The notes: generated by a model from the sequence alone, not told the origin. A DNA stretch of 17,233 nt from Candidatus Woesearchaeota archaeon (GCA_018303645.1 JAGVXR010000014.1:1-17233), one strand, 5' to 3'; shown: positions 7,733 to 14,063, numbered from the stretch's first letter. Numbers and translations are program-made.

Positions 7733-7942
7733 TTACTTCTTTTTCTTTTTGTTGAACACAAAATTAGCCAATTCTTTCGGATTGACTAACTCCTTAATCA
7801 AGACAAGCACATCATTAAATTCGTACCAGTACACTTCTGATTTTGCGGCTATCTTCAGGTCCTTTCTTCCTTCCTGCGGCAATGTCAACTGCCCCTGCCC
7901 GGTCAGCTTGGACTTGCCTATGAATTTTGCATCCATTATCAT
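7733..7942 (-). CDS. Small AbrB/SpoVT-like protein
   Basis: This protein of 69 residues (67 if the second ATG at 7936 is used) contains the swapped-hairpin AbrB pattern: SKLTGQGQLTLPQEGRKDL, then a hydrophobic strand YWYEFNDVLVLIKE. The C-terminus is a run of lysines. Such proteins are DNA-binding transition-state regulators or antitoxins. No toxin gene sits beside it; it is the first gene of the MoxR/VWA operon, its stop 16 nt before the preferred start of the BatA-like gene. It could autoregulate the operon. A CTATAAAAAT box (7974-7983) lies about 36 bp upstream. Family assignment is moderately sure; the role is inferred. Confidence 0.65.
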   Translation of the reverse strand: MIMDAKFIGKSKLTGQGQLTLPQEGRKDLKIAAKSEVYWYEFNDVLVLIKELVNPKELANFVFNKKKKK

Positions 7943-7973
7943 TAATTTTAATATTTTTAATAAAAATACTACT

Positions 7974-7983
7974 ATTTTTATAG
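7974..7983 (-). promoter_or_regulatory. Candidate TATA box of the MoxR/VWA operon
   Basis: On the minus strand CTATAAAAAT is centred about 36 bp upstream of the ATG at 7942, which would give a leader of about 10 nt. A second candidate, the symmetric GTTTATAAAC at 7999-8008, could work in either direction. Confidence 0.4.
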
Positions 7984-8030
7984 TTATTAAGAGTAATAGT
8001 TTATAAACATTGCGGTTTTGGAAGGAAAAG

Positions 8031-8041
8031 TTTTAAATATA
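8031..8041 (+). promoter_or_regulatory. Promoter P1 of the thrS leader
   Basis: TTTTAAATATA is a strong archaeal TATA box, preceded by the purine-rich GGAAGGAAAAG (8020-8030) as a possible BRE. Its centre is 27 bp upstream of the ATG at 8063, the same spacing as the SRP54, ArsR and TumE promoters here. It predicts a transcript that starts at the leader ORF's own start codon. Confidence 0.65.
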
Positions 8042-8062
8042 AGCTAATTTTCAGCATTAGCC

Positions 8063-8134
8063 ATGAAACTAATTTTGTCGCTCGAAAATACAACTTTGTT
8101 TTCAACCACGTCTACAACTACAACAACAGCTTGA
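8063..8134 (+). CDS. Threonine-rich leader peptide upstream of thrS
   Basis: This ATG-to-TGA frame of 23 codons holds nine Thr codons: ACA ACT at 8090-8095, ACC ACG at 8105-8110, and five in a row at 8114-8128. All four Thr codons are used. Three Ser codons also occur (TCG, TCA, TCT). The ATG sits where P1 should start transcription, so it can be read as a leaderless mRNA. A small stem covers the last Thr codon and the stop, a T-rich tract follows at 8159-8177, and the next gene is threonyl-tRNA synthetase. In bacteria, leader peptides rich in the cognate amino acid sense charged tRNA by ribosome stalling. I infer the same kind of sensing. The caveat is that an ACA/CAA low-complexity tract would also give Thr runs by chance. 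Confidence 0.55.
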   Translation: MKLILSLENTTLFSTTSTTTTTA

Positions 8135-8140
8135 AAGCTG
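8127..8140 (+). promoter_or_regulatory. Hairpin overlapping the leader ORF stop
   Basis: CAGCT (8127-8131) pairs with AGCTG (8136-8140) around loop TGAA, and that loop contains the TGA stop. A ribosome terminating or stalling at the Thr run would decide whether this stem forms. It is short, so on its own it would be weak. Confidence 0.4.
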
Positions 8141-8158
8141 CCCATTGTTTTATATAAA

Positions 8159-8177
8159 TTCTTTAATTTTTATTTTT
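8159..8177 (+). terminator. T-rich tract in the thrS leader, possible attenuator
   Basis: The segment consists almost wholly of T, with two T5 runs, 25-43 nt after the leader ORF stop. U-rich RNA is the archaeal termination signal, so transcripts from P1 could end here unless something prevents it. It may also simply end an independent small transcript. Confidence 0.35.
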
Positions 8178-8182
8178 CAACA

Positions 8183-8193
8183 AAATATTTAAA
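8183..8193 (+). promoter_or_regulatory. Possible second promoter P2 of thrS
   Basis: AAATATTTAAA is TATA-like and would set a start near 8213, just before the in-frame ATG at 8219. Transcripts from it would lack the Thr-rich ORF but keep both hairpins. It is weaker in context than P1. Confidence 0.35.
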
Positions 8194-8221
8194 CCAAACA
8201 AAAGTAAACAAACAAAAAATG

Positions 8222-8269
8222 TCGGAAATCGGGGATTTCCGAGCATATCAAAAATCACAGGTGATTTTT
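8222..8269 (+). promoter_or_regulatory. Paired hairpins sequestering the thrS ribosome-binding site
   Basis: TCGGAAATC (8222-8230) pairs with GATTTCCGA (8234-8242) around GGG. Seven nt on, AAAAATCA (8250-8257) pairs with TGATTTTT (8262-8269) around CAGG. The second stem and loop contain AGGTGAT (8259-8265), a 7-nt match to the usual archaeal Shine-Dalgarno sequence, 7 nt before the ATG at 8273. The opposite arm, ATCAC, resembles the anti-SD end of 16S rRNA. Folding would therefore hide the ribosome-binding site. This is also site 3 of the two-hairpin pattern. Confidence 0.65.
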
Positions 8270-8272
8270 AAC

Positions 8273-10198
8273 ATGCCAAAAATCAAGATAACATTGCCTG
8301 ACGGGAGCGCAAGGGAATTCGATAAAGGAATCACTGCAGGAGAGATAGCCTTTGGCATAGGCAAAAGGCTTGGTGAAGACGCTTTGATTGCAAGGGTTAA
8401 TGATAAGCTAAAAGACTTGTTTGTGCCTATTAATGAGGATGCAACTTTGCAGATCCTGACTTTTAAGGACAAGGAAGGATTGGAAGTTTTCAGGCACAGC
8501 ACAGCCCATCTTCTTGCGCAGGCAGTCATTGAGCTTTTTCCGGATGCAAAGTTGACAATAGGCCCTGTTGTGGAAGGGGGGTTCTACTATGATTTTGACA
8601 TTGCGCACCATTTCACGCCAGAAGACTTGGCAAAAATAGAAGGGAGAATGCGCGAAATAGTCGAAAAAGACTACAAAGTCGAGAGGATTGAGCTTACAGA
8701 AAGCGAGGCAAAAAAATTATTCAAAGACAACCCGTACAAAATAGAGCTGATTGATGAATTCCATAAAGAAAAACAGCCCTTGAGCGCCTACAGGCAGGGC
8801 GACTTTATTGACTTGTGCAAGGGACCCCATATACCAAGTACGGGAAAGATAAAGGCTTTCAAGCTCACAAAGATTTCATCGGCTTATTGGCGCGGAGACC
8901 AGACAAAGCAGCAATTGCAGAGAATCTACGGCATAAGCTTTCCTGAAAAAAGTATGCTGGAGCAGCACCTGAAGCTTATCGAAGAGGCTGAAAAAAGGGA
9001 CCACAGAAAGCTCGGCAAAGAGCTTGAATGGTTTAACTTTTTTGAGGAAAGCCCTGGAGCGCCGTTCTTCTACCCAAAAGGCGCAGTCATCTACAACCAA
9101 TTATTGAATTTTATCAGGGCAGAGTACAAGAAAAGAGGCTATCAGGAGGTTATAACTCCCTTGCTGTACGATAAATCATTGTGGCTTACATCAGGGCACT
9201 GGGAGCATTTTAAAGAGCACATGTTCACTTTGGAATCTGAAGGCAAAGAATATGCAATAAAGCCGATGAACTGCCCCTCTCATGTTCTCATTTACAAGTC
9301 CAAGTCAAGAAGCTACAAAGAGCTGCCTTTGAGGATTGCTGACTTTGCGCCTTTGCACAGGAACGAGCTTTCAGGAACTTTGGCAGGACTAACAAGAGTG
9401 AGAAAAATGTCGCAGGATGACGCGCATATTTTTGTCGCTCCTGAAATGATTGAAGAAGAAATAATTAGTGTGCTTGATTTTACAAATTTTATTTATAAAA
9501 AGATTTTTGATTTTGAGTACAAGGTTGAGCTCAGCACAAGGCCTGAAAAATTCATGGGAAAGATTGAAGACTGGAGCACAGCAGAGGAATCGCTTAAGAA
9601 AGCGCTTGGGGGCAAGGGCATAAAATATGAAATCAAGGCAGGGGAAGGCGCTTTCTACGGGCCCAAAATCGACTTCCATATCAAGGATGCCTTGGGAAGA
9701 AGCTGGCAGCTTGCAACAATTCAGCTTGATTTCCAGCTGCCTGAAAGGTTTGATGCAAATTATGTCGGGGCGGATAATGCAAAGCATCGGGTTATTATGA
9801 TTCATAGGGCATTGCTTGGCTCTCTTGAAAGATTCATTGGAATATTGGTTGAGCATTATGCCGGAAAACTGCCGTTATGGCTTGCTCCAATCCAAGCCAG
9901 GATTTTAACTGTTTCTGACAAATATTCAGATTACGCAAACAAAATAAAAGAGGAGCTCGAAAAAAACAGCATAAGGGCGGAGCTGGACGACAGGACAGAA
10001 AGCGTCGGCTACAAAGTGAGGGAGGCGCAGGCGCAGAAAATTCCGCTCATCTTAACGGTTGGCGAGAAGGAAGAAAGCAAAGGCACGGTTGCAGTAAGGA
10101 CAATTGACAACAAGGTTTATTTTGACGTCAAGGTTGATGATTTAATTAAAAAATCAATGAAGAATATCGAGGAGAAAAAGGTTAAGTTTGAGATTTGA
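8273..10198 (+). CDS. thrS: Threonyl-tRNA synthetase, bacterial type
   Basis: Charges tRNA-Thr with threonine in the cytoplasm. I start it at 8273 (641 residues), where the protein begins MPKIKITLPDGS, the normal start of the TGS domain (1-62). An open frame reaches 8219, but those 18 extra codons are made of two perfect hairpins. The second additional/editing domain has H75, H79, C182 and H186 (HSTAH, CKGPH). The class II core follows, with motif 1 region QEVITPLLYDKSLW (291-304), PMNCPSH (331-337) supplying zinc ligand C334, motif 2 LHRNELSG (361-368), QDDAH (zinc ligand H385) and the later IMIHRALLGSLERF. The anticodon-binding domain ends the protein. The canonical editing domain is of the bacterial kind, not the archaeal DTD-like kind, implying old transfer from bacteria. 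Length is normal. A strong but sequestered SD precedes the start. Confidence 0.95.
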   Translation: MPKIKITLPDGSAREFDKGITAGEIAFGIGKRLGEDALIARVNDKLKDLFVPINEDATLQILTFKDKEGLEVFRHSTAHLLAQAVIELFPDAKLTIGPVVEGGFYYDFDIAHHFTPEDLAKIEGRMREIVEKDYKVERIELTESEAKKLFKDNPYKIELIDEFHKEKQPLSAYRQGDFIDLCKGPHIPSTGKIKAFKLTKISSAYWRGDQTKQQLQRIYGISFPEKSMLEQHLKLIEEAEKRDHRKLGKELEWFNFFEESPGAPFFYPKGAVIYNQLLNFIRAEYKKRGYQEVITPLLYDKSLWLTSGHWEHFKEHMFTLESEGKEYAIKPMNCPSHVLIYKSKSRSYKELPLRIADFAPLHRNELSGTLAGLTRVRKMSQDDAHIFVAPEMIEEEIISVLDFTNFIYKKIFDFEYKVELSTRPEKFMGKIEDWSTAEESLKKALGGKGIKYEIKAGEGAFYGPKIDFHIKDALGRSWQLATIQLDFQLPERFDANYVGADNAKHRVIMIHRALLGSLERFIGILVEHYAGKLPLWLAPIQARILTVSDKYSDYANKIKEELEKNSIRAELDDRTESVGYKVREAQAQKIPLILTVGEKEESKGTVAVRTIDNKVYFDVKVDDLIKKSMKNIEEKKVKFEI

Positions 10199-10202
10199 TA
10201 TT

Positions 10203-10613
10203 TTATCTTGATGTGATATACTTCCTTTTTGCACTTTTTGGTAAAGCATTGGCAAGCCTTTGTTCTTTCCAATTTGTAAGCCCTTGCCTGACATAGTCTG
10301 GATTCAACCCCACATATTCACATGCATTTTCAAAAGAATATGGCCAATCGCTACCTTCCTCTAAAATGTATTCTTCAGCTTCTCTAAACTTGGCTTTCCC
10401 CTTTCTGCTTCTCTCAAATAAATTTTTTTGATATACTCCTACTGCATCCTCAAGCACTGCAAGCATCAACATTTTTTCAGGATCTTGACGAAATCTTTGG
10501 CGATATTCTCCAAAAAAGTCATATGGGGTCGATGGGTCAGGTTGCAATACGGCCCATGGTTCAGACGGAAATCTTACAGGCATCTTCATACGAGCTTCAA
10601 TTCCTTCTTCCAT
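10203..10613 (-). CDS. Conserved protein of unknown function
   Basis: This soluble 136-residue protein has no membrane segment. Its middle (MLMLAVLEDAVGVYQ, FREAEEYILEEGSDWPYSFENACEYVGLNPDYVRQGL) resembles a small uncharacterised family I associate mainly with bacteria, where the motifs read roughly LFREAEEWI and WPFSFENICE. The C-terminal third looks helical and could be DNA-binding (LNPDYVRQGLTNWKEQR), but that is a guess. It converges on thrS with a 4-bp gap. It has its own promoter (TATA 10654-10663) and a GTGATG ribosome-binding site just before the ATG. Its codon choice (Gln CAA, Arg CGT/CGC) looks different from thrS and SRP54, suggesting acquisition by transfer. Confidence 0.7.
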   Translation of the reverse strand: MEEGIEARMKMPVRFPSEPWAVLQPDPSTPYDFFGEYRQRFRQDPEKMLMLAVLEDAVGVYQKNLFERSRKGKAKFREAEEYILEEGSDWPYSFENACEYVGLNPDYVRQGLTNWKEQRLANALPKSAKRKYITSR

Positions 10614-10653
10614 TTTTCATCACTATACAAACTCTTGCATAGAATAAGTATAT

Positions 10654-10663
10654 AATTTATAAA
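10654..10663 (-). promoter_or_regulatory. TATA box of the conserved unknown gene
   Basis: TTTATAAATT on the minus strand lies about 45 bp upstream of the ATG at 10613. The leader would be about 19 nt and holds a GTGATG (10618-10623) ribosome-binding site. Confidence 0.5.
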
Positions 10664-10695
10664 TATTTCCCTAACTATTTAAGGCAGTGCATTGC

Positions 10696-12894
10696 CTATA
10701 TGTCACGCTCTGCAACTGCAGATTCAGGCACAGCCATCCCCGGGCTTCCAACTGCCTTGACAGGATAAGGATAATCATATCTTTGCTTTTCATAAGGCAG
10801 CTTTATCTCCTTGATTTCATTTTCAATGTCGTTCAGGTCATTTGCCTTTATCTTGCCCATTGAAACTGTGTAAAGCACGTCGTCCATGTAAAGGCTTCTT
10901 CTGACTGCATTGGGCGAGCTGTAGTAGTAATAATCGCTTTGCTCGTCTCCTTCATTATGGGTTATTTTTCCCTTTACCTTGAATCCGTCTTGGACATTGA
11001 GGTCGAACACGTAAGCTCCCTGCCACAATCTCTGCCTGTAATAGCCAAGCCTTGAATCATATTCCATCTTGCCCCTTACTTCTGTGACTGGAATCACAAG
11101 CAAATTCTTGTTTTTGTCAAACAAAAATGCCTTGTGCTCATGCAAAGCCTCAGAGTCAGTTCCAGCCTCGCCAATTTCATACTTGTCAAGCTGCTTCGGG
11201 TTTTTCACGTCTGAAACATCAAACAATGCAAGCTTCACTCCTTTTAAAGAAACCCCGCCCCATTCATTGCCTTCTGTTTCCTTTCCTATGCCTATGATGT
11301 GGTTTTCATCGTAAGGATGCAGATAGTCAGAAAATCCGGGTATTTTAAGCTCGCCAAGTATTTCGGGGTTTTCAGGAGATGACAAGTCTATCACGAACAG
11401 GGGGTCAATCCTCTTGAATGTAACCATGTACAGCCTGTCGCCCAAAAACCTTGTCGAGTAAATCCTCTCGTCAGGGGCGATTGCCTCAAGCTTTCCGATT
11501 GTGCCCATGCCATCATCAAGCACAAAGACATTGTTGTACATCACAGATTTTCTTGCCCATATTTCTGTTGTTGTTGCAGCCCTTAAATTGCCATTGTGCT
11601 CGTCCATTGAAAACTGGTTGAGCAGATAGCCCGGAACCTCGCCTTTTGCCCTGTATTCTATATTGCCGCTGTCAATGCCAATTTTGTGGATGACAGTTTT
11701 CCTTCTCTCTGCTTCAAGCTTTATCTCGTATTCCTCGATTGCCTTTTCTATTTTTTCAATCAGCTTCTGCCTTTCACCATCTTCCATGCTGTTGTACATG
11801 TCTTCCAAAATCGAGGAAATTTTGTCCCATTTTTCCTGGGAGCTCAGGCTGGCGTCATTTTTTATTTCGTTTATTTCGCTTCTAACTTCGCTCGGAAGCA
11901 ATGGCACAGCAACTTCATAGAACCTTTCCTCGTTATGCGCCTCGTAATAGCGCCATGGCCGGTTCTTCTGGTATGCAATGTAAATGTTGTTTTGCGATAC
12001 ATACAATGTGTTTGAGTAGCCCATCATGAATGTTTTTGCATTAACTTCATCGTTGTCATCAAAAATGTTGAATGAAGCTACTGTGTGGAAAACATAGTTC
12101 TGCTCGGGATTGTCAAAATAGTAAATGTCAGGCTTTGCTATGATTCTTGAGGACTCCCTTATTGCGGGCAACGCTATTATCGGGCCGTCAAAATAAACAT
12201 TGTCCTTGGCGATGAAATACACATAATCGCCAATCATTCTTGATTCAAAGTAATAGCCGTTTATGCTGTAGTCATTTACGAGCTTTGGGCTGCTCCTGTC
12301 CTCTATGTCATAAACAAAGACATGGGTTTTTTGGGTGTACCTCGGCCTTGGCACGAAGTCAAACTCTGCAAAGTAAGGCACCTGGGCGTTGTCGTCTGAG
12401 AACACAACAAGCCTGTCCTTGTTGACAAGCATGTTTCTTGGCATTCCGCCTATTTTTGTTTCAGAGACTATTTTTGCATTTTCAGCAGGGTAAGCATCAA
12501 CAATAACCAGCTTGTTTTGAGTGAGCGTGTAAATATGCCTGCCGTCGTTCTTCACAAAGTCAGCCTCGTCAACGCCCTCAACCTGGATGTTTGTCGTGGA
12601 ATACTGTGATGCGCCTGAATCAGCTGCCATTTTTGCCGATGGAGCCGCGCTTTCTGTAACCTCCATCGTCATGGCTCTTGAAATGCCGCCAAAATATTTG
12701 GTGCCGTAGCTTGCCTGTGCGTTTTTCTGCAGGTACTCCCTCAATTCATTAACTGAAGAGAACTTTTTTAATTCCTGCGAAGTTTCAAGCCCCTTGTCTT
12801 CTGTGATTTCCGGCTTGCACGCAACAGCAGCTATAACTAGGAAAGCCATTAAAATCCAAAGCCCAAAGTTGCTTATTCTCATTTTCATCATCAT
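10696..12894 (-). CDS. Secreted beta-propeller domain lipoprotein
   Basis: This 732-residue protein starts with a signal peptide: a basic Met-rich start, a hydrophobic core at about 10-24, and a lipobox ending AVAC, with the lipidated Cys at position 26. The mature part has the signature of the large beta-propeller family (PF09826-like): VEGVDEADFVKNDGRHIYTL, then repeated strands of the form LVIVDAYP, VFVYDIEDRS, LFVIDLSSPENPEILGEL and LALFDVSDVKNPKQLDKYEI. A helical insertion rich in Lys and Glu sits at about 330-395, and GYLLNQFSMDEHNGNLRAATT is the family's conserved core. It is anchored outside the membrane and probably binds ligand or protein; no catalytic role is known. Its promoter carries the 33-bp element shared with the membrane ArsR gene, so that regulator may control it. 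Confidence 0.9.
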   Translation of the reverse strand: MMMKMRISNFGLWILMAFLVIAAVACKPEITEDKGLETSQELKKFSSVNELREYLQKNAQASYGTKYFGGISRAMTMEVTESAAPSAKMAADSGASQYSTTNIQVEGVDEADFVKNDGRHIYTLTQNKLVIVDAYPAENAKIVSETKIGGMPRNMLVNKDRLVVFSDDNAQVPYFAEFDFVPRPRYTQKTHVFVYDIEDRSSPKLVNDYSINGYYFESRMIGDYVYFIAKDNVYFDGPIIALPAIRESSRIIAKPDIYYFDNPEQNYVFHTVASFNIFDDNDEVNAKTFMMGYSNTLYVSQNNIYIAYQKNRPWRYYEAHNEERFYEVAVPLLPSEVRSEINEIKNDASLSSQEKWDKISSILEDMYNSMEDGERQKLIEKIEKAIEEYEIKLEAERRKTVIHKIGIDSGNIEYRAKGEVPGYLLNQFSMDEHNGNLRAATTTEIWARKSVMYNNVFVLDDGMGTIGKLEAIAPDERIYSTRFLGDRLYMVTFKRIDPLFVIDLSSPENPEILGELKIPGFSDYLHPYDENHIIGIGKETEGNEWGGVSLKGVKLALFDVSDVKNPKQLDKYEIGEAGTDSEALHEHKAFLFDKNKNLLVIPVTEVRGKMEYDSRLGYYRQRLWQGAYVFDLNVQDGFKVKGKITHNEGDEQSDYYYYSSPNAVRRSLYMDDVLYTVSMGKIKANDLNDIENEIKEIKLPYEKQRYDYPYPVKAVGSPGMAVPESAVAERDI

Positions 12895-12911
12895 TTTATG
12901 TGTAATATGCC

Positions 12912-12921
12912 TATATATAAA
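12912..12921 (-). promoter_or_regulatory. TATA box of the beta-propeller lipoprotein gene
   Basis: TTTATATATA on the minus strand is centred about 23 bp upstream of the first ATG (12894) and 26 bp from the next in-frame ATG at 12891. This predicts an essentially leaderless mRNA. Confidence 0.6.
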
Positions 12922-12929
12922 TACCCAGC

Positions 12930-12962
12930 GATAGCTTCAAATTGGGTTGAAGTTATCAATCA
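12930..12962. promoter_or_regulatory. Shared 33-bp operator-like element, copy A
   Basis: It starts 8 bp upstream of the beta-propeller TATA box. GATAGCTTCAA (12930-12940) and TTGAAGTTATC (12947-12957) form an inverted repeat with one mismatch. It matches copy B (14031-14063) at 25 of 33 positions without gaps. Confidence 0.55.
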
Positions 12963-12981
12963 ATGTTTATTAAATTTGTTT

Positions 12982-13392
12982 TTATGGCAAAGACGTCTGC
13001 CCTACAGATACCTCTTCAATATCTTCTGAACCAGGATATCCAAAAAGCAACGTTCTAATAGATAATATCCAATTATCAATTGTGCCACCGAAAAATTTTA
13101 GGTTATATTTACATGAACCATAATCCACATCAAACCTTTTGCCTACAGCTTTGTCATTCTCGCATATAACAATCTCTTTAGATGAGCAATCTTTTTCTAC
13201 ATTGATTATGAAAGTCATAAACAAAGGATCGGATGAACCACAATTATTGCATGGAATTTCTTCTAGTTGATTGTGGCAATAACATCCTTTTTGAGTGCAA
13301 AAAGTTGGTTTAAAATCAATAATTGCCCCCATTAAAAAACCGAAAATAATAAATGTAATAATTCCTGATATTATTATGATTTTTTTATCCAT
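12982..13392 (-). CDS. Cysteine-rich single-pass membrane protein
   Basis: This 136-residue protein has one membrane segment (about 4-25), then a soluble domain with eight Cys (32, 37, 39, 48, 51, 69, 77, 94). The CxxxxCxCH(8)CxxC spacing at 32-51 could bind zinc or form disulfides. With a short basic N-terminus before the helix, the domain is probably outside the cell, which favours disulfides. The ATG lies 1 nt after the stop of the membrane ArsR gene, so both are made from one mRNA. No family is recognised. Composition is more AT-rich than the propeller gene downstream. Functional linkage to the regulator is inferred from the tight spacing. Confidence 0.65.
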   Translation of the reverse strand: MDKKIIIISGIITFIIFGFLMGAIIDFKPTFCTQKGCYCHNQLEEIPCNNCGSSDPLFMTFIINVEKDCSSKEIVICENDKAVGKRFDVDYGSCKYNLKFFGGTIDNWILSIRTLLFGYPGSEDIEEVSVGQTSLP

Positions 13393-13393
13393 T

Positions 13394-13993
13394 CTAATCT
13401 AACCTCTTCCTAAACATGCTTATCATCAAATATACAAGCAATGCGAATATGGCGCCTGCCAAAAACCACAATGCAATGTTCTGCGGCAGTAATGACGCCT
13501 TTGCAGGAGCTGAAGCTTCCATGAATGCAACTGCAGGCGCAGCAGCGCTTTCAGCCATTGATTTTGCCATTAAATCCCCGCTTAAAACACTTGTTTTAGA
13601 TAAATACCTATTGACTAATTGTATGACAAAAGCAGCGCCGCTTGCAATCAAAACAACTGGCAGAATGCCCTTTAATTTTTCCTTTATGCCGAAAGTCTTT
13701 TTTGGAGCTATGATGATATACTTGTTTGCAAGCCGGTAATGGCTTACTTCCTTGCCCTTTTCGCTGTAGTGGAATTCTTTTGACTCAATCAAGCCCGTTT
13801 CCATCAATTGCTGCAGATTATAATGTACTGTTGAAATTGGGATATTCAGCTTTGCCGCTAATTCAGACTCTGTTGCGTCTTTGCCTGACAAATAGTCGAG
13901 AATCCTCCTGCAGGAGTCGTTGCTTATCACATTCGACACTTTCTTTATCTTATCATCTTCCATCGACAGCAATAGGAAGTTTTTGCTTGGCAT
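13394..13993 (-). CDS. Membrane-tethered ArsR-like transcription regulator
   Basis: This 199-residue protein has an ArsR-type winged helix at about 20-97: ILDYLSGKDATESELAAKLN, the recognition helix ISTVHYNLQQLMETGLIES, and a wing with SEKGKEVSHYRLA. Two membrane segments follow (about 108-127 and 172-193) around a 44-residue Ala/Ser-rich loop, which faces outside if the DNA-binding domain is inside. This is a one-component membrane sensor design common in archaea. The start at 13993 is backed by a TATA box 27 bp upstream; an internal ATG at 13963 is less likely. Copy B of the 33-bp element sits above its promoter, suggesting autoregulation and control of the beta-propeller lipoprotein. The signal sensed is unknown. 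Confidence 0.85.
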   Translation of the reverse strand: MPSKNFLLLSMEDDKIKKVSNVISNDSCRRILDYLSGKDATESELAAKLNIPISTVHYNLQQLMETGLIESKEFHYSEKGKEVSHYRLANKYIIIAPKKTFGIKEKLKGILPVVLIASGAAFVIQLVNRYLSKTSVLSGDLMAKSMAESAAAPAVAFMEASAPAKASLLPQNIALWFLAGAIFALLVYLMISMFRKRLD

Positions 13994-14014
13994 AGCAAAG
14001 AATGCAGTTAATCC

Positions 14015-14024
14015 TTTTTAAATA
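14015..14024 (-). promoter_or_regulatory. TATA box of the membrane ArsR operon
   Basis: TATTTAAAAA on the minus strand is centred about 27 bp upstream of the ATG at 13993, so the mRNA is probably leaderless. Confidence 0.6.
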
Positions 14025-14030
14025 TCTTTT

Positions 14031-14063
14031 GATAGGTTTGAATTGGTTGGAAGCTATCGATTA
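14031..14063. promoter_or_regulatory. Shared 33-bp operator-like element, copy B
   Basis: It starts 6 bp upstream of the ArsR-gene TATA box and ends in the stop codon of the PLP-enzyme gene. The outer GATAG/CTATC symmetry is kept (14031-14035 with 14054-14058), while the inner arms are less symmetric than in copy A. It matches copy A at 25 of 33 positions. Confidence 0.55.

Noticed and set aside
8219..8272. An 18-residue N-terminal extension of ThrRS
   Set aside because: The codons are made of two perfect hairpins, the TGS domain begins at 8273, and a consensus SD precedes 8273. Kept only as a possible alternative transcript form.
8031..8272. T-box riboswitch controlling thrS
   Set aside because: No T-box consensus or specifier-loop arrangement is visible, and T-boxes are known from bacteria; the Thr-rich ORF explains the leader better.
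9389..9856. A minus-strand frame of 155 codons inside thrS
   Set aside because: Shadow of the ThrRS catalytic core; no supporting motif or promoter.
13582..13600. AAAACA/TGTTTT inverted repeat
   Set aside because: It lies inside the membrane ArsR coding sequence, is short and AT-rich, and has no link to a promoter.
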